Positions 1 through 8,696 of a DNA stretch of 64,000 bases are shown piece after piece. Numbering within the stretch: position 1 is the first letter of the stretch; the number at the start of each line of letters is the position of its first letter. Source of the stretch: DAOUJI01 sp965197415 (GTDB taxonomy: Bacteria; Chloroflexota; Dehalococcoidia; Lucifugimonadales; JAGWBF01); assembly GCA_965197415.1 (NCBI GenBank), contig OZ240207.1, positions 2,108,001 through 2,172,000 on the forward strand, in the 5' to 3' direction. The translations under genes were made by a program, and so were the position numbers. Under the pieces are notes generated by a model. The model was given only the letters and a program-made list of their open reading frames with translations, was not told the origin of the DNA and ran no database searches.

Positions 1-211
1 TTCGGTACAACCCACACTGAGTTGTTCATAGGTTCCCTAACTCAACTCTCGCTGCCGCCAACTATGTTGGACCAACCAACCCAAGCCGACGATAGCTTCC
101 CTAGTCGCGCGGAGGCGGGCTAGCAGCTTCCGGTCCACCCGTATTGTTGGTTGTGGAGGCGTCTGGGAAGGCCGTCCGACTGCCGCGCAGCCCCTCCGAG
201 GCGGGCCCCGG

Positions 212-1804
212 TCAGGGCCCCGTGTACAACTCCGTGTCCGGGTGGAACTGGAACCATCCGAACCAGAACGACATGTGCGTGGGTATCCGCGCGAGCTTCT
301 CCGACTCGTCTGCCGTGTTGACCAGAAACTCCTCGGTTACCCGCCATGTCCCTCCGTCGGCATCCTCTACCACCGACGGGATGCCGAAGCGCCCGCCGCC
401 GTCGTCCGGCGCCAGCTTGAACGACTTGTCGCCGCGGTAGTAGGCCCTCGCGCCCTGGCTTGCGGCCGACCCCAATACCAATATCCCGTCGCCTCCAACC
501 ACGTCGTTAACTATGCGCCGCTCCCGCAACGCTGCGGAGGAGTAGGCTTTGTAGTTGTCGTTCAGCTGGATCCCCAGCACGATGTCCTTTGTTTCAAGCC
601 GGTCGTCCCGGTTAGGGACCGGAAACATCGTCTCAGGTGCGTTGAAGTAGGCGTAGTATATCGCCTGCGGGTCTTCCTCAGGCGCGTAGAAATCGGCCGG
701 ATAGAGGCCCGTCTCCTGGTCCAGCACAGTCGTGTCGGGATGAAGCTCCAGCCACTCCTCCCACGTCGTGAGAAGGACCGGGAAGAAGTCGAGCTTTATC
801 CCCGAGTCCCACAACGGCCCTATGACGGGCTCGCCTGTGAGATGGTTCCAGAGCGAGTTGGTCAGCCGATCGTACATGACCTTGTTGCTGCGGTATAGCA
901 TCCCCGAGGTGCCGAAGGTGGTTGGCTCTCCGTTGATTTTGGCGGAATACACGATTCCGGTGCCGCAGAGGGTTCAATATCCCAGGGCGATGGGTTCGCC
1001 ACCCAACACGTCGTTGGCCATCTCGTGGGCGTTCACGATGCGGAGCGGGTACGCCCTGTGCTCTCCGTTGATGGACACGCCGAAGACCCTGTCGCCCGGC
1101 TGCAGGTAGTCTTGGGCGCCCGCCGGAAGGACAGGGGCGTTCTGAAGGTCCGGGATACCGTCGGGCCGGACGCCTCCCCACGCGATCTCGGCAACGTTTA
1201 TCCGCGAGCCCTCCGCCGCCGGAGCCAGGAATTCGCCGAACCTGGGATCGATCAGGCTCATGAGCTCGCTCTTCCACCGCACGTACCCGTCGGGAGGCCG
1301 ATACTCGTCTCCGTTCTTGCCCAGCCACTCCATCCACTCGTTCCACGTCCCGGAGACGTCCCCCGACTCCCGGCCAGTTATCACCGAGAGTGCCGTGTTG
1401 GTCTCTATCACCAGCTCCCAGTCCCCGAAGAAGCGGAGCATCTCTATCAAGATCGGGACCATCGACTTGTCGTTGTTGGCAACGGCGAATGTGATGGCCT
1501 CTTGAGTGTCGTCGGAGTTTTGGTCCCGGCCCGAGAAGAGCCGGTACATATTCTCATTGGAGTCGTAGCCGGTTGCGGGAGTCGGCGCCTGCGCCGCAGT
1601 CGGCTCCGGCTGGGTCGGGGTGACCGCTGCCGTAAGCTCCGGCGTTTTGGTTGGGGTCGGCGCAGCCGTCGCGGTCTGTGTCGGTGAAGCCGTCGGTGCG
1701 CTCTCACCCGGTCCGGTCGGCTCTCCAGTACCGGAGCAAGCCACGGCAAAAGACACTATAATCCCGGTCGCCAGCGCTCCGACATGACGTATGAGCCTAC
1801 TCAC
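212..1804 (-). CDS. DUF3179 lipoprotein with in-frame TGA, candidate selenoprotein
   Basis: The gene encodes a DUF3179-family protein with an N-terminal hydrophobic segment ending in a lipobox (FAVAC) and a Thr/Pro linker, so it should be an outer-face lipoprotein. The function of DUF3179 is not known. Reading runs unbroken in one frame except for a TGA at 974-976. The text around it reads IALGY-TGA-TLCGTGIVYSAK, and family members normally have Cys at this point (YCPLCG-type). The TGA would therefore give a UxxC redox-like motif. Downstream, another 246 residues stay in frame and family-like (SGMLYRSNKVMYDRLTNSLW). I chose GTG at 1804 because AAGGA lies 5 bases upstream; a longer GTG start exists at 1852. 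From 1804 the product is 530 aa with the TGA at codon 277. Alternatives are a nonsense mutation (TGC to TGA) or a sequencing error. Confidence 0.7.
943..959 (-). promoter_or_regulatory. Candidate bacterial SECIS hairpin
   Basis: On the minus strand a perfect 6-bp stem, CGGAAT/ATTCCG, closes a 5-base loop CGTGT. The loop begins 21 bases after the in-frame TGA at 974-976 and has G as its second base followed by U. As I recall the bacterial SECIS model, it wants an apical loop roughly 16-37 bases after the UGA with a G in the first two loop positions, and this hairpin fits. The stem also encodes conserved protein residues, so it could be chance. No stem-loop of this quality is needed for the protein itself. 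Confidence 0.45.
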
Positions 1805-1994
1805 AGGAGTCCTTCCCGGGACATTCCGACCCGTCCTCGATAGTTGTATCACCGACTATGTTACGCCGACAAGGTCAGGGACGGATTGGAAGCGAGGACG
1901 TGCCTCTTGCTGGACCCGTGCCAATCTATCCGAAGGCAAGTGGAGCGCATCGCTGTTTGTGACGCCCTCCTGCTTGGCTGTCTCCCAGGATATT

Positions 1995-2010
1995 TTGTCT
2001 AACCAGACAA
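1995..2010. promoter_or_regulatory. Perfect inverted repeat, possible operator
   Basis: TTGTCT-AACC-AGACAA is a perfect 6-bp inverted repeat with a 4-base spacer. It lies about 190 bases upstream of the DUF3179 start and about 40 bases from the left end of the insertion sequence. It could be a regulator binding site for the DUF3179 gene, but no regulator gene is adjacent. Confidence 0.25.
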
Positions 2011-2090
2011 GTCTCGTTATGCTCTGGCCCTTAGAATACAACGGCTAGGGCCTGTTAACACTATTAGTCGAATTATGATACAATTCTGGC

Positions 2091-2848
2091 ATGGAAATAA
2101 CCGAAGTCCAGTTTCAACGCATCGCGCCCCATCTCCCGGTGCAGCGGGGCAATGTCAGCCTTTCGAACCTGCGAGTGCTCAACGCAATCTTGTACGTCGC
2201 CGAGCATGGCTGCAAATGGCGGGGGTTGCCGGCCCGGTTTGGCAACTGGCATACCATCTACACCCGCATGAACCGCTGGTCCAAGAGCGGCGTACTGGAC
2301 CGGATATTCGAACACCTCCAGAAGGAACAGATAGTGCGCATCAAGCTGGAGGCGGTTTCGATGGACAGCACTACCGTCAAGGTCCATCCCGACGGCACGG
2401 GTGCGTTAAAAAAAACGGACCCCAGTCCATCGGCAAATCCCGCGGAGGTTGGACTACCAAGATTCATATGGTTGCCGCGGATGCTCGGACAGCTATAACC
2501 GTTTCCCTCTCTCCCGGACAGGCCCACGACGCACCGGAGGGGCGCAAGCTGCTGCACCATCTGGGGCCTCAGCATGGGAGCCCGTCTCTGCTGATGGACA
2601 GGGCATACGAGGGAAACGAGACCCGCCAGTTGGCGTTGGCGCTGGGGTTCACGCCCGTCGTTCCGCCGCTGAAGAGCCGGATTGACCCTTGGGAATACGA
2701 CCGGGAGATATACAAGAAGCGCAACGAAATCGAGCGGCTGTTCCGTCGGCTGAAGGGATTTCGCCGCATCTTCTCTCGCTTTGACAAGCTCGACGTACTC
2801 TTCCTGGGGTTCATCCTATTCGGGTTCATCATCGATGCACTACGTTAG
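2091..2848 (+). CDS. IS5-family DDE transposase, made by -1 frameshift
   Basis: The first frame starts at ATG 2091 and carries the DUF4096-type N-terminal domain (MEITEVQFQRIAPHLP..., CKWRGLP). The first catalytic Asp is in SMDSTTVKVH. At 2408-2415 there is a run of eight A, read as A_AAA_AAA, the classical slippery heptamer. Slipping back one base there leads into the second frame (KKNGPQSIGKSRGGWTTKIH...). That frame carries the second Asp (LLMDRAYEG) and the final Glu region (YKKRNEIERLFRRLKGFRR) and ends at 2848. The fused product is about 252 aa, the usual length. The zero-frame product without slipping would stop at 2498 and lack most of the catalytic domain. Confidence 0.88.
2408..2415 (+). 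promoter_or_regulatory. Programmed -1 frameshift slippery site
   Basis: Eight consecutive A bases sit in register as A_AAA_AAA in the upstream transposase frame. A -1 slip here joins the two transposase frames exactly at the point where homology passes from one to the other. Related IS427-group elements use the same device. Confidence 0.75.
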
Positions 2849-2885
2849 TGTTAACAGACCCTAAGGCAGTGTGTCGCTGTGTCAT

Positions 2886-3782
2886 TTAGAGACTGTCAAA
2901 CAACTGCGCGATGAATTGTCCATGGTCCGGGACCCACACTCCCACGGCATGCCGCTTCGGTTGCTCACTGTCAATTTCCTCGACGTGCGCCGCCAAGATA
3001 CTCTCTGGATTGTTTCCGCTGATTACGAAGAGCAGGTGCTCAATATCGTGGCCGCTAAAGCTCTGAAGTAGTGCTTTCTCCAATTCGGTGGCTAATTCGT
3101 TTCTGCCGAGTTCACGAAGTCGGTTGGCGATGAAGAGTACGGCGTGACGACTGGGTCGACCATCATCTCTATCAAGGGCGTTATGAGCGTCATGAACTGT
3201 ACTGGGGCTCAATGCAACTCGACTCTTGGACTCGCCCTTCAGAAATCGAATGCTCCCTTTGGAATCACGGGCAACTCCAACGATATCATCCCCTCGAAGC
3301 GCCGCGTTCCTTCCATCTTTCCAGCGAAGTCTTCTAATTGGAACTTCGTAGTGCAGCTCATTCTCAGCGACTTCAGTTGCTAAGATTTCTCCCATGTCGC
3401 CCGATCGTGCCTGTTTCGTCTTCGGAACTAACTCTTTCAAAATTTGAGATGTTTCAGGTGCTCCCAACTGCTCGATACGCTGACTCCAGATTTCCGGGGA
3501 CATGTAGTGCTCCCGGAACTTCTCCTGCATTTCCGCAGCCAAACAAGATCGTGAACCAGGACATTCTGCAAGGATCATCATTCTGTGTTGACCGACGTCG
3601 GTGGTTGTGCCTCGAAGCCACCGAGCGATCATGGGTTGTTCGCAAGTCTGTTCTACTGCTGCCTGACCAGTCAGACTCTTCATGCTGGCCTCTGGAGATT
3701 CTAATGAAGTTGATGTGTTTTCGATGTCTGCGTTCATCGTTGCCAGTAGTGGAAAGCGAATTCGAAGCTTCCGAGGCTTCAT
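2886..3782 (-). CDS. Orphan nuclease-like protein, possibly HamA/DUF1837-related
   Basis: This is a 298-aa protein. Its middle has a PD-(D/E)XK-like pattern: Glu132 in GDMGEIL, Asp165/166 in RGDDIVGV, then Glu184-Ser-Lys186 in FLKGESKSR, followed by helices. The order and the phrases GE..., K-DGR and GESK recall the DUF1837 (HamA) nuclease of Hachiman defence. That assignment is tentative and based on motif memory. No HamB-type helicase is next to it. The IS ends 24 bases beyond its stop codon, so a partner could have been lost there, though nothing proves this. No clear ribosome binding site precedes ATG 3782; Met16 (3737) is an alternative start. Its base composition is more AT-rich than that of the neighbouring operon. 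Confidence 0.55.
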   Translation of the reverse strand: MKPRKLRIRFPLLATMNADIENTSTSLESPEASMKSLTGQAAVEQTCEQPMIARWLRGTTTDVGQHRMMILAECPGSRSCLAAEMQEKFREHYMSPEIWSQRIEQLGAPETSQILKELVPKTKQARSGDMGEILATEVAENELHYEVPIRRLRWKDGRNAALRGDDIVGVARDSKGSIRFLKGESKSRVALSPSTVHDAHNALDRDDGRPSRHAVLFIANRLRELGRNELATELEKALLQSFSGHDIEHLLFVISGNNPESILAAHVEEIDSEQPKRHAVGVWVPDHGQFIAQLFDSL

Positions 3783-3988
3783 TACAATATTACAGCTTGG
3801 GAGCCCAACTCGGATAGGTCATCCATAGCTACCGACGGCACCGTGAGGAGGCGCCGTGATGGGACTGGGCCAGATTTGACGAACTCCATGACATACCCTC
3901 CCATATCTGAAGTGGCTCCACCGACGTAGGCGAGTCGGCTACAAGAAAGGACGAGGGTTGGCGCTGCGACCATGCGGTTCGGATCCTG

Positions 3989-4016
3989 TAGGGGCGCTCA
4001 TGTGTGAGCGCCCCTA
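3989..4016. repeat. Dispersed hairpin repeat (TAGGGGCGC...GCGCCCCTA)
   Basis: TAGGGGCGCTCA-TGTG-TGAGCGCCCCTA is a perfect 12-bp inverted repeat. A relative with a different inner sequence lies at 60734-60759. Such GTAGGGGCG.../...CGCCCCTAC hairpins are widespread intergenic repeats in Chloroflexota and cyanobacteria. Confidence 0.7.
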
Positions 4017-4217
4017 TTGGGCCACCCAACTGGACAAAATCAAGAACCTTTACACTGAGGTTCCGACTGGCCGTTTCGCTCACGGTGATGCCTCTGACCA
4101 TGCTCGGTGACTTGCCAGGAGGCACCCTCGACTCGGACTTCCGGGCGGGGAAATAGGTAGCTGAGCGTATTGAGGCCGCGGCTCTGTGGCGTGTTCCCGT
4201 TGAGGAGATACGGTTTG

Positions 4218-4247
4218 TTGACGCCGGAGAAGGGGATTGCCTATACT
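4218..4247 (+). promoter_or_regulatory. Sigma70-type promoter of the DUF1800 operon
   Basis: TTGACG at 4218-4223 and TATACT at 4242-4247 are separated by 18 bases. They lie 70 bases upstream of the chosen DUF1800 start at 4319. Confidence 0.55.
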
Positions 4248-4318
4248 GTTAGCCACTTGACCTACGCCTAAAACACGTGTGGCGGACAGGCGTGGAACAC
4301 GACCGAGGAGGCGGAGAT

Positions 4319-5719
4319 ATGGCGAACGATGACATTGCGTTGATGGCCCACCTGATGAGGCGCGCAGGGTTTGGCGCGTCCCTGGACGAGTTGGAGGCCC
4401 ATGTTGCCAAGGGCTACGAGGCCACGGTGGAGGAGCTTCTTCACCTCGAGCTTCACGAGCCCGTGGACATATACGATCTCTTTCGCTACCACCCCTGGGC
4501 CTGGAAAATAGGGACGGTTCTTGGATTCGGTTCAACGCCTTGGCTCTTCTACATGCTCAACACCAAGGCCCCTCTTCAGGAGAAGATGGCCCTCTTCTGG
4601 CATCAGATTTTCGCCACCGGCGTCTCCAAGGTCGACCAGTACTACGAAATCATGGTCATGGTCGACCTGTTCCGTGAAAAGGGCCTGGGCAGCTACAAGG
4701 AACTGCTGGTTGACGTGGCCAAAAACCCGGCCATGCTCCACTGGCTGGACAACATCGAGAACCGCAACTACGCCGTCAACGAGAACTGGGGCCGTGAGCT
4801 GCTGGAGCTCTTCTCTATGGGCGTGGGCAACTACACCGAGAAGGACGTGTACGAGTGCTCCCGAGCCTTCACCGGATGGAGCATCAAGTACATGCTGCCC
4901 CGGTTCCCCATGGGTCGTTTCGAGTGGGAGTTCGAGTACAACGAGGAATTCCACGACAACACGGAGAAGGAGTTCCTCGGCAACGTGGGGAACTTCAACG
5001 GCGAGGATGTGATTGACATCATCTGCCGGCAGCCTGCCACGGCCAATTTCGTCTCCCGCCACCTGTACAACTTCTTCGTGGCCGACGAGCCCCAGGTGCC
5101 GGCCTGGTCGGTGACGCCTCCCAGGGACCCTGAGGCCATAGAGACCCTCTCCAAGGCTTTTGTCGAGTCGGGCTACGACATCAAGTCCGTGCTCCGCACG
5201 CTGTTCAACTCCGACTTCTTCAAGAACGCCCGCTTCTCCCGCATCAAGAGCCCCACGGAAGTGGTGGTGGGGACTCTGCGGCAGGTCGGTGGGTACGAGT
5301 TTCCCTTCCCTGGAATCGGCGACATGTCTCGGCAGTACTCTTACATGGGCCAGGACCTGCTCAACCCGCCCAGCGTGGAGGGATGGCACACGGGCAAGGA
5401 GTGGATTAACAGCGGCTCCCTGATGCGCAGGATAAACTTCAGCGCCGACATGTACGGCGACGCCGACAAGCCGGGTGTGAAGAAGATCATCGACCAGGTC
5501 AGGAGCCAGGACGACCAGTCCCCAGAGGCGGTGGTTGACACGTTGCTGGGCCTCATGGGGCCCCTGGAAGTGGACGCCGCATCCAGGGAGGAGCTGCTGG
5601 GGCACGCTGCCCAGGAGGGCGTCCTCAGGTGGGACGACGACGAAGCGGCCGCCTCCACGCTCCGCGTGACCGAGTTGCTGCAGGTCATCGTTTCCCTCAG
5701 GGACTATCAATACGCGTAA
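4319..5719 (+). CDS. DUF1800 family protein
   Basis: The 466-aa product matches the DUF1800 family over its whole length: HLMRRAGFG at the N-terminus, then WLFYMLNTKAPLQEKMALFWHQIFATG, ENWGRELLELFSMGVGNYTEKDV, FTGW and NPPSVEGWHTGKEWI. I placed the start at ATG 4319, 8 bases after GAGGAGG; an upstream start at 4277 lacks such a site. DUF1800 has no established activity and is usually encoded beside DUF1501, as here. No signal peptide is visible, although many relatives are secreted. It is the first gene of a plus-strand operon with the DUF1501, NHL and 113-aa genes. Confidence 0.9.
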   Translation: MANDDIALMAHLMRRAGFGASLDELEAHVAKGYEATVEELLHLELHEPVDIYDLFRYHPWAWKIGTVLGFGSTPWLFYMLNTKAPLQEKMALFWHQIFATGVSKVDQYYEIMVMVDLFREKGLGSYKELLVDVAKNPAMLHWLDNIENRNYAVNENWGRELLELFSMGVGNYTEKDVYECSRAFTGWSIKYMLPRFPMGRFEWEFEYNEEFHDNTEKEFLGNVGNFNGEDVIDIICRQPATANFVSRHLYNFFVADEPQVPAWSVTPPRDPEAIETLSKAFVESGYDIKSVLRTLFNSDFFKNARFSRIKSPTEVVVGTLRQVGGYEFPFPGIGDMSRQYSYMGQDLLNPPSVEGWHTGKEWINSGSLMRRINFSADMYGDADKPGVKKIIDQVRSQDDQSPEAVVDTLLGLMGPLEVDAASREELLGHAAQEGVLRWDDDEAAASTLRVTELLQVIVSLRDYQYA

Positions 5720-5816
5720 GCAAACCCTCACCCCCGGCCCCTCTCCCAAGGGAGTGGGGGGCTTGGGGCGCCTGCCAACTCTCTCTTTCTGTGAGAGGGT
5801 TGGGGTGAGGGTAGAA
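5720..5816. repeat. CCCTCACCCC/GGGGTGAGGG inverted-repeat element
   Basis: A left arm (CCCTCACCCCCGGCCCCTCTCCC, overlapping 5725-5748) and a right arm (GAGGGTTGGGGTGAGGG, near 5796-5813) face each other between the DUF1800 and DUF1501 genes. They can form a long stem. Related copies lie near 6988-7031, 33030-33070 and 40759-40795. It may modulate expression between the two genes or may simply be a dispersed REP-like element. Confidence 0.6.
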
Positions 5817-5832
5817 GTTGAAGGAGGCCGCG

Positions 5833-6963
5833 ATGGCGACGAGCAAGAAGGACCCGGTCCTGGTGGTCATGCAACTGTCGGGAGGCAACGACTACCTCAA
5901 CTGCGTGGTGCCCTACACCAACTCCCTCTACTATGACAACCGCCCCGTGGTGAAGGTGGACGAGGAGAAGGTCCACAAGCTGGACGACGAAATCGCCTTC
6001 CACCCCAGCATGGGCGAGATGGCCGACCTGTACCGGCGGGGCGACGTGGCCATACTCCACGGTGTGGGATACCCCAATTCCCCCAGGTCTCACTTCCGCT
6101 CCATGGACATCTGGCACACCTGCGAGCCCGACAAGCTGGGCACCGAGGGGTGGCTGGGACGCGCCACTAAAGAAATCGACCCCAACAAAGAAAACGTGGT
6201 GACCACGGTGAGCTTCGGCCCCAGCCTCTTCAGAGCGCTGGCGTACCCCGGAGTCCCTGTGGCCTGCGTCGACGACCTGGACACCTACGGTTTCCTGCCG
6301 GGAATCTCCGAGCAAAAGCAGCGCAACGCCATTCTGGAGAGGTTCGCGCGGCTGTATTCTCCCGCCGTGGGCTCCGGCCCGGTCAACGACTACCTGGGCC
6401 AGACGGGACTCGACTCCCTGGAGGGCGCCGACATCCTGGCCGTCGCGCCCGAGAGGTATTCCTCCAACGTGGAGTACCCCGACACCCCGCTGGCCAAGAA
6501 GATGAAAGGGATCGCCCAGGTCCATATGGCTGACCTGGGGACGCGCATCTTCTACGTGGACCACGGAAGCTTCGACACCCACTCGTACCAGCTTCCCACC
6601 CACGCCACTCTGTGGACGGACGTCTCCCGGGCAGTCGACGCTTTCTTCGCCGACCTGAAGGAGCACGACGCGTCGGACAACGTAATCATGCTGGTCTTTT
6701 CCGAGTTCGGACGCAGGGTGCACGACAACGGCTCCGGCTCCGACCACGGAGCCGCCGGCCCGTCCCTGGTGATAGGCGACGCCGTAAAGGGCGGCCAGTA
6801 CGGCGAGTACCCATCCCTCAAGCAGCCGGACCTGGAGCAGGGAGACCTTGTCCCCAGCACCGACTTCCGAGGGGTCTACTCCACCATCTTGGAAGACTGG
6901 CTCAGTCTCGACCCCATACCCATAGTGGAAGGGAACTTCGAGAAGCCTGCCTTCCTGGGGTAG
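5833..6963 (+). CDS. DUF1501 family protein (sulfatase-like fold)
   Basis: The 376-aa protein is a DUF1501 member. It has the N-terminal VLVVMQLSGGNDYLN stretch, RSHFRSMDIWHTCEPD, DHGSFDTHSYQLPTHATLW and LVFSEFGRRVHDNGSGSDHGAAGPSLVIG. These His/Asp-rich motifs resemble the metal site of alkaline-phosphatase-like enzymes, but no substrate is established. Many DUF1501 proteins carry a Tat signal; this one begins directly with the core, so it is probably cytosolic. ATG 5833 follows GAAGGAGG at good spacing. It sits about 113 bases after the DUF1800 gene and is very likely its functional partner. Confidence 0.9.
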   Translation: MATSKKDPVLVVMQLSGGNDYLNCVVPYTNSLYYDNRPVVKVDEEKVHKLDDEIAFHPSMGEMADLYRRGDVAILHGVGYPNSPRSHFRSMDIWHTCEPDKLGTEGWLGRATKEIDPNKENVVTTVSFGPSLFRALAYPGVPVACVDDLDTYGFLPGISEQKQRNAILERFARLYSPAVGSGPVNDYLGQTGLDSLEGADILAVAPERYSSNVEYPDTPLAKKMKGIAQVHMADLGTRIFYVDHGSFDTHSYQLPTHATLWTDVSRAVDAFFADLKEHDASDNVIMLVFSEFGRRVHDNGSGSDHGAAGPSLVIGDAVKGGQYGEYPSLKQPDLEQGDLVPSTDFRGVYSTILEDWLSLDPIPIVEGNFEKPAFLG

Positions 6964-7056
6964 AAGGAGTCTCCTGGAGAGGTTTAGACCCCCCTGACCC
7001 CAACCCTCTCCAGCACTCGGGAGAGGGAGCGTACAAGCCACATTGGGAGGTTTATT

Positions 7057-8100
7057 ATGGCCCTTACCCAGACGGCCGTAGGCAGGACTTACGATTTCGC
7101 CTTTGCGATAGGCGGCGGAGCGCAACTTGGACTGTATCCCGTTGACATTGCGGCGGGTGAGGGCGACACGGTTTACGTCCTGACCAAGCAGTCGGAGCAA
7201 ATATCCAACGTCCACTGGACCAAGACAGCCTCCCAGGCCAAGGTCGGCATGCTCACCATCACCTCAACCAAAGACGAAGAGGAGTTTGTGGGCGAATTCG
7301 GAGGCTACGGAGACCAGCCGGGCAAGCTGATTTGGCCCGGCTGCATCGCGCTGGACAGCAAGTACAACGCCTACGTCACCGACGAGTGGATGAACAGGGT
7401 CTCCGTGTGGGACAAAGTGGGGAACTTCATCGGTGTCTGGGGCCAAGGAGGCTCCGGCGACGGGGAACTGTCCATGCCCTCGGGCATCGCGATAGACCCA
7501 GACGACAACGTGTGGGTCGGGGACACCTACAACCACCGGGTCCAGAAGTTCTCTCCCGACGGGACGTTTCTAGGCAATTGGGGAAGCCACGGATCCGAGC
7601 CTGGGGAACTGGACTCGCCCTGGGGCATGGCTGCCGACTCCGAGGGCAACGTATACGTCGCCGACCACAAGAACCACCGAGCACAGAAATTCAGCCCGGA
7701 CGGCCGTGTCTTGGAGGTCTACGGCGGGTACGGCACAGGCAAGGGCCAGCTGCAACGCCCGTCGGCGGTGTCGGTGGACAACGACGGCGACGTGTACGTC
7801 TGCGACTGGAGGAACCAGCGTGTGAACGTCTACGCTCCCGACGGTTTCTTCATTACTCATCTCGTAGGAGACGCCCAGGTGATGGCCAAGTGGCACCGAG
7901 GAACTCTTGAGGCCAACGCCGACGTGGGCAAGGCCTGGCGCCGAGTGGAGAGCCAGGAGCCTGAGTGGAAGCTGGCCATGCCCACCGGCATTGACTTCGA
8001 CAAGTCCAGAAATCGCCTGATGATTACGGAGCCCCAACGTAAGCGGGTCCAGATATACGACAAGGTCAAAGACTACATGGAGCCGCAGTTCAACCTGTGA
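7057..8100 (+). CDS. NHL-repeat beta-propeller protein
   Basis: The 347-aa protein contains several NHL repeats, each with a pattern like PSGIAIDPDDNVWVGDTYNHRVQKFSPDGTFLGNWG. They predict a six-bladed propeller. No signal peptide or catalytic motif is evident, so a binding or scaffold role is likely; a lyase-type activity as in some NHL enzymes is possible but not supported. GGGAGG lies 9 bases upstream of ATG 7057. It is the third gene of the DUF1800/DUF1501 operon and is followed 33 bases later by the 113-aa gene. Confidence 0.88.
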   Translation: MALTQTAVGRTYDFAFAIGGGAQLGLYPVDIAAGEGDTVYVLTKQSEQISNVHWTKTASQAKVGMLTITSTKDEEEFVGEFGGYGDQPGKLIWPGCIALDSKYNAYVTDEWMNRVSVWDKVGNFIGVWGQGGSGDGELSMPSGIAIDPDDNVWVGDTYNHRVQKFSPDGTFLGNWGSHGSEPGELDSPWGMAADSEGNVYVADHKNHRAQKFSPDGRVLEVYGGYGTGKGQLQRPSAVSVDNDGDVYVCDWRNQRVNVYAPDGFFITHLVGDAQVMAKWHRGTLEANADVGKAWRRVESQEPEWKLAMPTGIDFDKSRNRLMITEPQRKRVQIYDKVKDYMEPQFNL

Positions 8101-8133
8101 TTCGCGGCCCGGAGCGTCGAGGACTCTGACCCC

Positions 8134-8475
8134 ATGACCATGGACCGGCAAAAGGAGGAAGAGTTCCTCCGCATGGCGTCGGAAAATCCTGTAGTCCTGG
8201 GCCGTGAGATACCCCCAGAAGTCCTCCACGTATCCGTCTATGACGTGGAACCCACCCGGTGGTTTCTGGAGTTCCTGGAAACCGGCCACATAGAGTGGGT
8301 CAAGCGGAGGGACGGCCGACTCACCAAGTCCCGAGACCAAGTCCGAAGCGCCGCAATACTCCTATGGCTCCGGGCCTGCAAACTGTACAACTCGCACCTT
8401 CTGGGACGTGACGACCCCGACTGGGACAAACCTTTCTTCTCCGACGAAGGGCTTTCCGATGGAGAGTCCATCTAA
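8134..8475 (+). CDS. Small protein of unknown function
   Basis: This 113-aa acidic and Trp-containing protein (MTMDRQKEEEFLRMASENP..., WFLEFLETGHIEWVKRRDGRLTKSRDQVRSAAILLWLRACKLYNSHLL) is not one I recognise. It is predicted to be mostly helical and soluble. Its closeness to the NHL gene (33 bases) suggests it belongs to the same operon. ATG 8140 is an equally possible start. Confidence 0.65.
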   Translation: MTMDRQKEEEFLRMASENPVVLGREIPPEVLHVSVYDVEPTRWFLEFLETGHIEWVKRRDGRLTKSRDQVRSAAILLWLRACKLYNSHLLGRDDPDWDKPFFSDEGLSDGESI

Positions 8476-8696
8476 GGTTCGTCGCCGGTCCGAACCCGGA
8501 ATCCTCACATTCCGCGGGGTGTTCCCAGACCCTCCGACGCCAAAGCGTTCCAACAAGGGGACTGTGTACACCCTATCCACGTGCGATGTAAAATTGAGGA
8601 CGCCAAAAGACGGCTCTTGGGAGCGCCTCAAGTGAAGCCTGAGAACTGTGCTAGAGGGGGCATATCCTCCTAGAGGCCGGAAGGAGGAACGATAAT

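Larger units (their letters stand above)
2048..2861 (+). mobile_element. Complete IS5-family (IS427-like) insertion sequence
   Basis: The element is 814 bp, with terminal inverted repeats GGG(C/T)CTGTTAACACTA that match at all but one position. It is flanked on both sides by TA, the target duplication expected for the IS427 group. It carries a single transposase read in two frames. The ends, both frames and the slippery site are all intact, so the copy looks potentially active. It inserted between the DUF3179 promoter region and the end of the HamA-like gene. Confidence 0.9.
3783..4318. other. Intergenic region with hairpin repeat and promoter
   Basis: I see no convincing gene here. The region holds a perfect 12-bp hairpin repeat at 3989-4016 and a promoter at 4218-4247 for the DUF1800 operon. 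Short open frames on the minus strand have no recognisable product. Confidence 0.6.

Noticed and set aside
1..211. Left-edge sequence before the DUF3179 stop
   Set aside because: No coding frame, RNA or clear terminator could be supported.
3829..4125. 98-aa minus-strand frame between the HamA-like and DUF1800 genes
   Set aside because: It runs through the hairpin repeat at 3989-4016, has no binding site and matches no family I know.
4532..5749. 405-aa minus-strand open frame opposite DUF1800
   Set aside because: It is the codon-position shadow of the DUF1800 gene, with no family match and low-complexity Val/His/Leu-rich sequence.
5728..7215. 495-aa minus-strand open frame opposite DUF1501
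   Set aside because: Shadow of the DUF1501 gene in GC-rich DNA; the product is unlike any protein and crosses repeats.
7570..8340. 256-aa minus-strand open frame
   Set aside because: Shadow of the NHL gene.
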